This document shows, in pieces, positions 26,919-34,208 of a stretch of DNA of 64,000 nt; positions within the stretch are counted from its first letter, which is position 1, and every line of letters starts with the position of its first letter. Below the pieces are notes generated by a model. That model made no database searches. It saw only the letters and a program-made list of their open reading frames with translations, and was not told the origin of the DNA. The DNA comes from Actinokineospora xionganensis (lineage in GTDB: Bacteria; Actinomycetota; Actinomycetes; Mycobacteriales; Pseudonocardiaceae). The translations under genes were made by a program, and so were the position numbers. The stretch is taken from NCBI RefSeq assembly GCF_014323725.1, contig NZ_JABVED010000011.1, positions 186,001 to 250,000 of the forward strand, read 5' to 3'.

Positions 26919-27188
26919 GACACGATCGACACCCCCGGTCGGGTGGTGAAGGTCGATCCGCGTTTCACCAGTCAGCGTTGTTCGGCGTGTGGGGTCGTGG
27001 ATCGGGAGGCGCGCGAGAGCCAAGCCGTCTTCCGGTGCCGGTCCCGCGGTTTCGCCTGCACCGCCGACGTGGACGCGGCACTGAATATTCGGCTCGCGGC
27101 AGGGCATGCCGTGACCGCACGGGGAGGCCCACCGTTGGGCGAGCCGGCGAACCCTGGACCTCGACGCGACCTTCGCTTCGTGGAGTAG
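26919..27188 (+). mobile_element. tnpB: Relic of an IS200/IS605-type TnpB (C-terminal zinc-ribbon part)
   Basis: The frame gives DTPGRVVKVDPRFTSQRC, SACGVVDREARESQAVF and TADVDAALNIRLAAGHAV, the OrfB zinc-ribbon and final RuvC segment of TnpB. Only about 90 of the usual 370-400 residues are left. The zinc ribbon is damaged: the first pair CSAC is intact but the second reads C-R-S-R, losing the fourth cysteine, and the D-x-N-A-A motif reads D-V-D-A-A. No TnpA or left end is visible. It is a decayed, inactive element lying between the TPM gene and the beta-alanine aminotransferase gene. Confidence 0.75.
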
Positions 27189-27194
27189 TCCTGT

Positions 27195-27230
27195 TGGAAT
27201 CCCCGGCCTTCAGGCGGGGGAGGATGTCAA
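27195..27230 (+). mobile_element. Right-end hairpin of the TnpB element (omega-RNA 3' scaffold)
   Basis: Immediately after the tnpB stop comes a GC-rich hairpin (CCCCGGCCT, loop TC, AGGCGGGG) followed by AGGATGTCAA. This layout is typical of the right end of IS605-type elements, where the omega-RNA scaffold ends at TCAA and the guide is read from the adjoining DNA. One stem base is bulged relative to a perfect hairpin, consistent with decay. Transcription today is doubtful. Confidence 0.6.
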
Positions 27231-27232
27231 TG

Positions 27233-27260
27233 TGTATCGGCGATGCCCATCGCCGATACA
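27233..27260. promoter_or_regulatory. Perfect 13-bp palindrome upstream of the aminotransferase
   Basis: TGTATCGGCGATG (27233-27245) and its exact reverse complement CATCGCCGATACA (27248-27260) are separated by two bases. Each half contains ATCGnCGAT. The palindrome ends 45 bases before the aminotransferase ATG and begins two bases after the TnpB right end. Operator for a dimeric regulator is the likelier reading, since no T-run follows; a hairpin favoured by the transposon as insertion site is the alternative. Confidence 0.5.
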
Positions 27261-27305
27261 GAGTGTCCATGGTGTCGCCGCCGGTCGCCGACCAGACTCG
27301 CGGAC

Positions 27306-28616
27306 ATGGCCGACATCGAGCAGAACCAGCTGATCGACCGCCACCGCGCCGTCCTGCCGTCGTGGCTGGCGCTCTACTACGACGAGCCCATCGAGATCGT
27401 GCGCGCCGAGGGCAGGCGCGTCACCGACTCCAACGGCGTCACCTACCTGGACTTCTTCGCGGGCATCCTGACCAACGCCATCGGCTACGACGTCGCCGAG
27501 ATCAGCGACGCGATCCGGCGCCAGCTCGACACGGGCGTGCTGCACACCTCGACCCTCTACTTGATCCGCGGGCAGATCGAGCTGGCCGAGAAGATCGCCA
27601 AGCTGTCCGGCATCCCCGACGCCAAGGTGTTCTTCGCCAACTCCGGCACCGAGGCCAACGAGACCGCGCTCATGCTGGCCACCCAGTTCCGCCGCAGCAA
27701 CCAGGTCCTGACGCTGCGCAACTCCTACCACGGCCGCGCGTTCGCCACCGTGGGCATCACCGGCAACCGCGGCTGGTCGGCCAGCGCGCTGTCACCGGTC
27801 AAGGTCAGCCACGTCCAGGGCGGCTACCGCTACCGCAGCCCGTTCGGCCATCTGTCCGATGTGGACTACATCCGGGCCTGCGCGGACGACCTGCGGGAAG
27901 TGTTGCAGACCACCACCTCCGGTGATGTCGCGTGCATGATCGCCGAGCCGATCCAAGGCGTGGGAGGGTTCTGTGTCCCGCCGGACGGCTTGTTCAAGGC
28001 GTACAAGGAGATCCTCGACGAGTACGGCATCCTGCTGATCTCCGACGAGGTGCAGACCGGCTGGGGTCGCACGGGCGAGCATTTCTGGGGCATGCAGGCC
28101 CACGGCGTCACGCCGGACATGATGACCTTCGCGAAGGGCTTGGGCAACGGCCTGGCCATCGGCGGACTGGTCGCGCGCCCGGACGTCATGGACTGCCTGA
28201 CGGCGAACTCGATCTCCACCTTCGGCGGCAACCCGATCTCCACCGCGGGCGCGAACGCCGTGCTCGACTACATCCTGGACAACGACCTGCAAGCGAACGC
28301 TGCCAAGCTCGGATTGCGCCTGTCCGAGGGGCTCCGCGACATCGCCGCGCACAACCCGGTCATCGGCGACGTCCGGGGCAAGGGGCTGATGGTCGGCATC
28401 GAGTTCGTGGTGCCGGGCGGCAAGGAACCCAACCCGAAGGCCGCGGCGCGGGTGCTGGAGGAGACCCGCGCGCGCGGGCTGCTCGTCGGGAAAGGCGGGC
28501 TGCACAACAACGTCATCCGGCTGGCGCCACCCATGACGCTGACGGAGGACGAAGTCGACGAAGCCCTCGACGTGCTCGGCGAGTCCATCGCCGCGGTGCC
28601 GGGCGGTGCGAGCTGA
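27306..28616 (+). CDS. Class III aminotransferase, probable beta-alanine aminotransferase
   Basis: The 436-residue PLP enzyme shows FFANSGTEANETALMLA, SYHGRAFATVGITGN, CMIAEPIQGVGGFCVPPDG, LLISDEVQTGWGRTG and the Schiff-base lysine in TFAKGLGNGLAIGG. The spelling is that of AGXT2-like aspartate-aminotransferase-superfamily members used for beta-alanine or similar omega-amines. Next to mmsA and near hydA and ureidopropionase it most probably turns beta-alanine into malonate semialdehyde. Its TGA shares one base with the mmsA ATG (TGATG), so the two are coupled. The start is the ATG at 27306. Confidence 0.88.
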   Translation: MADIEQNQLIDRHRAVLPSWLALYYDEPIEIVRAEGRRVTDSNGVTYLDFFAGILTNAIGYDVAEISDAIRRQLDTGVLHTSTLYLIRGQIELAEKIAKLSGIPDAKVFFANSGTEANETALMLATQFRRSNQVLTLRNSYHGRAFATVGITGNRGWSASALSPVKVSHVQGGYRYRSPFGHLSDVDYIRACADDLREVLQTTTSGDVACMIAEPIQGVGGFCVPPDGLFKAYKEILDEYGILLISDEVQTGWGRTGEHFWGMQAHGVTPDMMTFAKGLGNGLAIGGLVARPDVMDCLTANSISTFGGNPISTAGANAVLDYILDNDLQANAAKLGLRLSEGLRDIAAHNPVIGDVRGKGLMVGIEFVVPGGKEPNPKAAARVLEETRARGLLVGKGGLHNNVIRLAPPMTLTEDEVDEALDVLGESIAAVPGGAS

Positions 28617-30109
28617 TGCGCAGGATCAGCCACTGGATCGACGGCAAGCCGTGGTCGGGCGACACCGACCGCTTCGGCGAGGTCTTCGATCCGGCGACCG
28701 GACAGGTCGCCGCCCACGTCGACTTCGCGGGGGCCACGGAGATCGAGGCGGCCGTCTCGGCGGCGCGCACGGCCTCCGTGGAGTGGCGGGACGCCTCGCT
28801 GGCGGCTCGAACGTCTGTCCTTTTCGGATTTCGCGAACTGCTCAACGCCCGGAAGCGGGAGCTGGTCGATCTGGTCACGGCCGAACACGGCAAGGTGACT
28901 GACGACGCGGCGGGCGAAGTGCAGCGCGCGATGGAGGCGGTCGAGTTCGCCTGCGGGGTGCCCACCCTCCTCAAGGGCGGGTACAGCGAGAACGTGTCAA
29001 CCCGAGTCGACGTGTACTCGCTGCGCCAGCCGCTGGGCGTGGTCGGGGTGATCTCGCCGTTCAACTTCCCGGCGATGGTGCCGCTGTGGTTCGTGCCGAA
29101 CGCGTTGGCGTGCGGCAACACCGTGGTCCTCAAGCCGAGTGAGAAGGACCCGTCGGCGGCCAACTTCATCGCCGAGCTGTTCGCCGAGGCCGGTCTGCCC
29201 GACGGCGCGCTGAACGTGCTGCACGGCGACAAGGTCGCGGTCGACGGCCTGCTCGAACACCGCGACGTGCGGGCGATCTCGTTCGTCGGCTCGACCCCGA
29301 TCGCCCGCTACGTCTATGAAACCGGAACACGACACGGGAAGCGCGTGCAGGCGTTGGGCGGGGCGAAGAACCACATGGTCGTGCTGCCCGACTCGGACCT
29401 GGACCTCGCGGCGGACGCGGCGGTGTCGGCGGGCTTCGGCTCGGCGGGGGAGCGGTGCATGGCCGTCTCGGTCGTCGTCGCCGTCGACCCGGTCGGCGAC
29501 GAGCTGGTGAGCCGCATCCGCGACCGGATCGCGAAGTTGAAGGTCGGCGACGGCAGGCGGCCGGGCTGCGAGATGGGTCCACTTGTCACCGCCGCCCACC
29601 GGGACAAGGTGACGTCCTATGTGGATAAGGGAACCGGCGAAGGCGCCGAGTTGGTCGTCGACGGACGCGAGCACGAGATCGACGGCGAACCCGAGGGATT
29701 CTGGCTCGGGCCGACACTGTTCGACCATGTCGAACCGGGAATGGCGCTCTACCGAGACGAGATCTTCGGCCCGGTGCTGTCTGTGGTCCGCGTTGCGACC
29801 TATGAGGACGCTGTCGAGATGGTCAACGCCAACCCCTATGGCAACGGGACGGCGATCTTCACCAACGACGGCGGCGCGGCCCGGCGGTTCCAGCACGAGG
29901 TGGAGATCGGCATGGTCGGGGTGAACGTGCCGATCCCGGTGCCGGTCGGCTACTACTCCTTCGGCGGCTGGAAGGACTCCCTCTTCGGCGACACCCACGC
30001 CTACGGCCCGGACGGCATCCACTTCTTCACCAGGACGAAGGTGGTCACCAGCCGGTGGCTCGATCCCTCACACGGCGGCGTCAACCTCGGATTCCCGCGC
30101 AACGTGTAG
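28616..30109 (+). CDS. mmsA: CoA-acylating methylmalonate-semialdehyde dehydrogenase
   Basis: The 497-residue aldehyde dehydrogenase carries VISPFNFPAMVPLWFVPNAL, FVGSTPIARYVYETGTRHGK, LGGAKNHMVVLPDSDLD and the catalytic cysteine in GSAGERCMAVSV. This spelling is diagnostic for MmsA, which oxidises malonate or methylmalonate semialdehyde to acetyl- or propionyl-CoA with NAD and CoA. Coupled to the aminotransferase it completes a beta-alanine route to acetyl-CoA. Valine or inositol breakdown are alternative roles of the family, but no genes for these are close. A terminator hairpin follows 8 bases after the stop. Confidence 0.92.
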   Translation: MRRISHWIDGKPWSGDTDRFGEVFDPATGQVAAHVDFAGATEIEAAVSAARTASVEWRDASLAARTSVLFGFRELLNARKRELVDLVTAEHGKVTDDAAGEVQRAMEAVEFACGVPTLLKGGYSENVSTRVDVYSLRQPLGVVGVISPFNFPAMVPLWFVPNALACGNTVVLKPSEKDPSAANFIAELFAEAGLPDGALNVLHGDKVAVDGLLEHRDVRAISFVGSTPIARYVYETGTRHGKRVQALGGAKNHMVVLPDSDLDLAADAAVSAGFGSAGERCMAVSVVVAVDPVGDELVSRIRDRIAKLKVGDGRRPGCEMGPLVTAAHRDKVTSYVDKGTGEGAELVVDGREHEIDGEPEGFWLGPTLFDHVEPGMALYRDEIFGPVLSVVRVATYEDAVEMVNANPYGNGTAIFTNDGGAARRFQHEVEIGMVGVNVPIPVPVGYYSFGGWKDSLFGDTHAYGPDGIHFFTRTKVVTSRWLDPSHGGVNLGFPRNV

Positions 30110-30116
30110 GACACGC

Positions 30117-30151
30117 ACCGTGCGGGCCACGGCCCACGTGGCCCGCCCGGT
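30117..30151. terminator. Bidirectional terminator hairpin after mmsA
   Basis: GCGGGCCAC (30122-30130) and GTGGCCCGC (30138-30146) pair perfectly around a 7-base loop, and outer ACCG/CGGT extend the stem. It lies between the convergent mmsA and the serine protease gene and can stop both transcripts. Confidence 0.7.
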
Positions 30152-30159
30152 GTGTGGTG

Positions 30160-30972
30160 TCACTCGAGCTTCGCCAGCACCGACTTCACCGTGTCGATCG
30201 GGATGCTGAAGCCGATGCCGACGCTCCCGGCCGCGCCGTTCGCGCCGGAGACGGGAGAGTAGATCGCCGAGTTGATCCCGATGACGCGGCCCGCGGTATC
30301 GAACAGTGGGCCCCCGGAGTTGCCCTGGTTGATGGACGCGTCGGTCTGAATCGCCTTGTACGAGGCGCCTTGCGAGCCTCGGTTGGGGATGGAGACGTCT
30401 CGGTCCAGGGCACTCACGATGCCGGTTGTGACCGTCCCCTGCAGACCGGCGGGCGAGCCGATCGCGATGACCTCGTCGCCGACCTTCAGGTCGCCGGAGT
30501 CGCCAAGGGTTGCCGGAGTGAGACCGGAGACGCCTTCGGCTTGCAGCAGAGCGAGATCGGCGCCCGGGTCGGTCCCGAGCACCTCCGCCTGGGCGGTCTT
30601 GCCGTCGGCAAAGGTCACCGTGATCTCGCGGGCGCCCGCGACGACGTGGTCGTTGGTCAGGATGCGGCCCTCGGCGCTGAGGATGACGCCGGACCCGACG
30701 CCCTCGGCGTTCGCGGACCGCACCCCCACTTGCACGACGCTCGGCATCACCTTGGCGACCGTCGCGGTGATGTCGGTGGGTGTGTTGGCTGACGCGTTCT
30801 GGGCGATGGTCTGGTGCGGCGTGGACGGTTGGTCGGCCCCGATCAGTGCGCCGGCCACGCCGCCGAGGGCGCCCGCGCCCAGCACGGACGCGGCGACCAG
30901 GGCGACGGCGCCGCGCTTGGCGCGGCCACGCGGCGGCTGGGGGTGGGTGTAGAGCGGCGGGTACTGGTGCAT
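30160..30972 (-). CDS. HtrA-like trypsin-type serine protease without PDZ domain
   Basis: The 270-residue protein has a short proline-rich cytoplasmic N-terminus, one membrane anchor (AVALVAASVLGAGALGGVAG, about residues 22-41) and an S1C protease domain. The triad is visible: His in ILTNDHVVAG, Asp in DPGADLALLQ and Ser in NQGNSGGPLFD. The family usually carries a C-terminal PDZ domain; here the protein ends right after SVGIGFSIPIDTVKSVL, so it is a PDZ-less form. It probably handles misfolded proteins at the cell surface. The gene is divergent from the ArsR gene. Confidence 0.87.
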   Translation of the reverse strand: MHQYPPLYTHPQPPRGRAKRGAVALVAASVLGAGALGGVAGALIGADQPSTPHQTIAQNASANTPTDITATVAKVMPSVVQVGVRSANAEGVGSGVILSAEGRILTNDHVVAGAREITVTFADGKTAQAEVLGTDPGADLALLQAEGVSGLTPATLGDSGDLKVGDEVIAIGSPAGLQGTVTTGIVSALDRDVSIPNRGSQGASYKAIQTDASINQGNSGGPLFDTAGRVIGINSAIYSPVSGANGAAGSVGIGFSIPIDTVKSVLAKLE

Positions 30973-31049
30973 GACTCCACGGTCGGCTCCCCGGGTATGA
31001 GAAAGCTGTGGAATGGCGAGGGATTGGCCAAGAAACCGTTGACCCGCGA

Positions 31050-31090
31050 CTTGGTAAGGCGTAACTTACCGTTCGTGGTGACTTACCAAG
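31050..31090. promoter_or_regulatory. Operator repeats over the ArsR start codon
   Basis: CTTGGTAAG (31050-31058) and its reverse complement CTTACCAAG (31082-31090) bracket the start codon of the ArsR gene, with an internal CTTACC at 31065-31070 that also pairs with the first half. Three half-sites over a start codon fit autorepression by the ArsR protein. Confidence 0.55.
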
Positions 31091-31383
31091 CGGCGTTCGC
31101 GGCCCTCACCGACCCGACCCGTCGGGCGGTGTTCGAACTGCTCGTCGAGCGGCCGCGGGCGGTGGGCGAACTGGCGGCCGAGCTGCCGGTGAGCAGGCCC
31201 GCGGTGTCGCAGCACCTCAAGGTGCTCAAGGACGCGGGCCTGGTCGTCGACCACGCCGAGGGCACCCGCAGGCGCTACCGGGTCGACCCGGCGGGCGTCG
31301 CGGCGCTGCGCGGCTATCTAGACCAGTTGTGGGATAAGGCATTGGCGGCTTTCGTGGTCGCTGTCGAGGAGGAGGAGACATGA
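31078..31383 (+). CDS. ArsR-family regulator
   Basis: The protein has 101 residues and a winged helix-turn-helix: ALTDPTRRAVFELLVERPRA, VGELAAELPVSRPAVSQHLK, LKDAGLVVDHAEGTRRRYRV. No metal-binding cysteine pair is seen, as in the many ArsR proteins paired with SRPBCC genes. The GTG at 31078 gives the natural N-terminus TYQAAFAAL; another GTG lies one codon earlier. Its TGA overlaps the next ATG by 4 bases. It is divergent from the HtrA-like protease, and the operator repeats sit over its own start. Confidence 0.85.
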   Translation: MTYQAAFAALTDPTRRAVFELLVERPRAVGELAAELPVSRPAVSQHLKVLKDAGLVVDHAEGTRRRYRVDPAGVAALRGYLDQLWDKALAAFVVAVEEEET

Positions 31384-31856
31384 CTCAGGGGACCGAGCTG
31401 CGCGTCCGGAAATCGATCACCGTGAAGGCCACTCAGGAGCGCGCGTTCACCGTGTTCACCACCAAGATGGGCACGTGGTGGCCCGCCGACCACCACATCG
31501 GGGACGGAGTTTTCGCCGACATCGTCATCGAACCCAAGCCCGGCGGCCGCTGGTTCGAGCGCAGCCAGGACGGCGCCGAATGCGAGTGGGGCTCCGTGCT
31601 CGCCTACGACCCGCACGACCGGTTCGTCCTGACCTGGAACCTGCAGGGCGACTGGAAGTACGACCCGGACACCGCCCGGGCCAGCGAGGTCGAGGTGCGG
31701 TTCATCCCAGAGGGCCCGGACACGACCCGGGTGGAACTCGAACACCGCCACCTCGAACGCCACGGTGAAGCAGCCGAAGGCATCCAGACCTCCGTCGACT
31801 CCGAACGCGGCTGGCCACTGATCCTCACCCACTACGCCGACGCCGTGGTGGGCTGA
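31380..31856 (+). CDS. SRPBCC (AHSA1-type) protein
   Basis: The 158-residue protein has the START-like AHSA1 fold: RVRKSITVKATQERAFTVFT, GTWWPADHHIG, GGRWFERSQDGAECEWGSVL, DRFVLTWNLQGDW and TTRVELEHRHLERHG. Such proteins bind a hydrophobic ligand in a central cavity. Translation is coupled to the ArsR gene by ATGA. ArsR plus AHSA1 pairs are widespread, and the ligand is unknown. Confidence 0.82.
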   Translation: MTQGTELRVRKSITVKATQERAFTVFTTKMGTWWPADHHIGDGVFADIVIEPKPGGRWFERSQDGAECEWGSVLAYDPHDRFVLTWNLQGDWKYDPDTARASEVEVRFIPEGPDTTRVELEHRHLERHGEAAEGIQTSVDSERGWPLILTHYADAVVG

Positions 31857-31911
31857 CTCGGTACCCGGCCAGGCCGCAGCGGCATGGCGGGCAGCGGGCG
31901 AAAACGCTGAC

Positions 31912-32359
31912 GTGACAGCGGTTCGGCCGCTGCTCGCCCCGACCGTAACGGTCATCTCGCCGCTGACCGCCCGCTTCCGCTTCACCGGCCCCGACCAGGT
32001 GTCCGCGATGATGGCCGCCGCTTTCACAGTGATCAGCGACATCAGGTTCCACACCGAGGTCGGCGACGACAAGACCCGGGCTCTGTTCTATCACGGGCGT
32101 TGCGGCCGGGAGGCGCTGGAAGAGGCGCAGTTGCTGCGGTTCGACGAGAACGGGCTGATCACGGAACTCACGTTTCGGCAGGCCCCTGCCCGCGGCGACG
32201 GAGATCATGGGGAAGATCGGCCCACTCCTGCTGTGCAAACAGGGCAGGCCGGCTGTCGCGCGCTTGGTCGCGGTCCTGAGCAAGCCACTGGCACTGGTCA
32301 CCCGACTCGGCGAAAAGCACATCGTCCCGATGGCCGACCCGGCCCGCGCCAAGTCCTGA
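31912..32359 (+). pseudogene. Frameshifted SnoaL/NTF2-like gene
   Basis: The first frame gives LLAPTVTVISPLTARFRFTG, QVSAMMAAAFTVISDIRFHT and FDENGLITELTF, an NTF2-like ligand domain. At about 32178 protein character jumps to another frame, giving PAATEIMGKIGPLLLCKQG and ends PMADPARAKS with a TGA at 32357-32359. A single frameshift near the string acgtttcggcaggcccctgc restores a continuous protein. The N-terminus also looks short. The intact family has soluble, small-molecule-binding members with no fixed function. Confidence 0.55.
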
Positions 32360-32465
32360 ACTCATCGCGCGGCTGGGCGCTCATCGCCGTGGTGCTGTGG
32401 CTTGCGGGCTCGCCGGTGGTCGGCAGATCCGGGTTTCCGTGAACGCGGAGTCGCCCGGGACGTGG

Positions 32466-32885
32466 TCATTTCACGCGCCACAGTCTCGTGTACAGCCGTT
32501 CGAGCTGTACGGCGAGGCGCACGATGTCGTACCGATCCACTATCGCTGGTGGCGGGATGCGCCATGGGCCGGGCGGCACGCAGGGCCGCCAACTCATCGC
32601 GATAGCGGATCGCGTCACACGGCAGCTTGCGGGCGGCGCGAGGAGCAACAATCGGCGAGACATCCTCGAGCGCTGGACAAGTGGTGTATAGCATCGGCAG
32701 CCCAGTCGCGACCGCCTCGATGATCGCAAGCCCGAAAGTCTCGTCCGTCGCAGGGGATGCCAGAGCATCCATCGCACAGAGTGCGGGCGCGACGTCGGTG
32801 ATTTGCCGGTGAACACGGCCCGGTTATCGGTGCCCAGCATTCGAGCCTGCTCTTGAGTTCCGCAGACCTTATCTTGGTGGCCGTC
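32466..32885 (-). pseudogene. C-terminal relic of a GT4 glycosyltransferase, two frameshifts
   Basis: The pieces read MLGTDNRAVFTGK, then in another frame ITDVAPALCAMDALASPATD, ETFGLAIIEAVATGLPMLYT and RKLPCDAIRYRDELAALRAA, then return to the first frame for IVDRYDIVRLAVQLERLY ending TRLWRVK. This is the GT4 donor-nucleotide region (E-x7-E motif). The first junction (GGCAA followed by ATCACC, near 32805) looks like loss of one base. The acceptor half of the enzyme (about 200 residues) is missing. The gene is inactive. Confidence 0.6.
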
Positions 32886-32959
32886 GCGCCGGCCTGGTGC
32901 CGCCGGCAGCGTCTAGGCTTCCGCTCGATCACATGTCGGAGCATGCTTCGGGAGTATCC

Positions 32960-33661
32960 GTGAGTGAGGACAGCAAGACCAGGAGGTCGCCGGTCCGCGT
33001 CCTGGAGAATGCGCTTGACCGGTCCCTTGAGACGCAGTGGAAGCGCGCCTTTGTCAGCGTCGATGGGCACCGCCGCCGCTCGCCAAACGCCACCCCTGAC
33101 ATGCTCGCTCAACGAATCGTGGACGAGTTCGTCCGCGACGTTTCCGTCATCGGTGCCGCCGGTGGCGCATTGGCTGCAATCCCCGGTCCCGGCACCGTGG
33201 TCAAACTCATCGGCGGCACCGTCGTGGAGACCGGCGCGCTCCTGGAACGCGCCACCTACATGATCATGGGTGTTGCCGAGGCCTACGGGCTCGGCCTCGA
33301 CGAGATCGAAGTCCGCCGCTACGCCGTTCTCCAAGTCCTCGGCGCGTGGGTCGGAGCCTCGCAAGGCGCGGCCGGACTCGCGGGCACCCTTGGCGCAGGT
33401 CTGGGCAAGAAGGCCACCGAAGCCATCCCGATGACAGCCATTCACGCTTTCAACAAGGCGATGGGCAAGCAAGTCCTCTTCAAGTGGGCCTCCCGAACCG
33501 GCGCCATCCGTTTGGGCTCTGCGTTGCCCTTCGGAATCGGCGCAGGGATCGGCGGCACCAGCAACTATATCCTCGGCAAGTCCCTGGGCCGCGTAGCGAT
33601 CAGCCAGTGCTCCCCCACCGAGCCTGAGCTCACTGACAACGGGACCTGCGCCGACGAGTGA
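32960..33661 (+). CDS. EcsC-family-like protein
   Basis: The protein has about 233 residues with ETQWKRAFVSVDGHRRRSP near the N-terminus. A glycine-rich hydrophobic segment (VSVIGAAGGALAAIPGPG) and the central ERATYMIMGVAEAYGLGLDE and IEVRRYAVLQVLGAWVGASQ match the EcsC family. A second hydrophobic glycine-rich segment (FGIGAGIGGTSNYILGKSLG) follows. EcsC proteins are membrane-associated with unsettled roles. GGAG five bases before GTG 32960 supports that start; ATG 32933 and ATG 32897 remain possible. It precedes the toxin-antitoxin pair by 58 bases. Confidence 0.6.
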   Translation: MSEDSKTRRSPVRVLENALDRSLETQWKRAFVSVDGHRRRSPNATPDMLAQRIVDEFVRDVSVIGAAGGALAAIPGPGTVVKLIGGTVVETGALLERATYMIMGVAEAYGLGLDEIEVRRYAVLQVLGAWVGASQGAAGLAGTLGAGLGKKATEAIPMTAIHAFNKAMGKQVLFKWASRTGAIRLGSALPFGIGAGIGGTSNYILGKSLGRVAISQCSPTEPELTDNGTCADE

Positions 33662-33697
33662 TAAAGCGGGGCCTTGCCCGCGTATGGACAGCCAGCG

Positions 33698-33708
33698 ACT
33701 TTTAAAGT
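33698..33708. promoter_or_regulatory. AT-rich palindrome before the toxin-antitoxin genes
   Basis: ACTTT-T-AAAGT (33698-33708) is an inverted repeat ending 11 bases before the antitoxin start, and is strikingly AT-rich for this genome. Phd-type antitoxins bind such sites over their own promoter, so autoregulation is likely. Confidence 0.4.
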
Positions 33709-33719
33709 ACCTTGCAACT

Positions 33720-34208
33720 ATGACCAGGGTAGTGTCCGAGATCAACTTCAGCGAGTTGTCCAACAAGCCCGCTGACTCTGTGCGCAAGCTGCAGGAGTCG
33801 CCGAACCAGACCCTTCTTGTCCATCGTCGCGGGGGCGAGGAGGACCTGGTGCTCACGACGGTCAGTCGGGCGGAGGAGGTGCGGGAGGTCGTCTCCACCA
33901 CCACTGCTCTCTTCGTCGCGTTGATGCAGAACCACGCCGAGGTCCGTGGTCTGGTTGCCGATGTGATGCCGAAGGCGTTCCCATGGGTGCGTTTCCTGCC
34001 TCGTGAGGACATGCAGGCTTTCGTTGTCGAGTTGGTCGAGACACTCGAGGCTGCGGGTTCCCTGGGCACCCCGGCACCGGTCGTGCAACTGATCGCGGAG
34101 TGGCGGCACACCGCCGAGGTCTACGCCGACCCGGGGCTGCTCGACATTCTGCGTCGGGATGGCGGGGACCTGGGTGAGGTCAGTGCACCGGTGGTCGCCG
34201 ACTCGTGA
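33720..34208 (+). CDS. Phd-type antitoxin with C-terminal extension
   Basis: The 162-residue protein begins MTRVVSEINFSELSNKPADS and continues VRKLQESPNQTLLVHRRGGE, the Phd/YefM DNA-binding start followed by the typical strand (EEDLVLTTVSRAEEVRE). Phd proteins are usually 70-90 residues; here there are about 90 extra helical residues (ALFVALMQNHAEVRGLVADV, EDMQAFVVELVETLEAAG). Its TGA overlaps the GTG of the RelE-like toxin. The ATG at 33720 is chosen over 33684 because conserved residues start there. Confidence 0.75.
   Translation: MTRVVSEINFSELSNKPADSVRKLQESPNQTLLVHRRGGEEDLVLTTVSRAEEVREVVSTTTALFVALMQNHAEVRGLVADVMPKAFPWVRFLPREDMQAFVVELVETLEAAGSLGTPAPVVQLIAEWRHTAEVYADPGLLDILRRDGGDLGEVSAPVVADS

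Noticed and set aside
27233-27260. Terminator of the TnpB element
   Set aside because: The palindrome has a two-base loop, too short for a stable hairpin terminator without rearranging, and no T-run follows.
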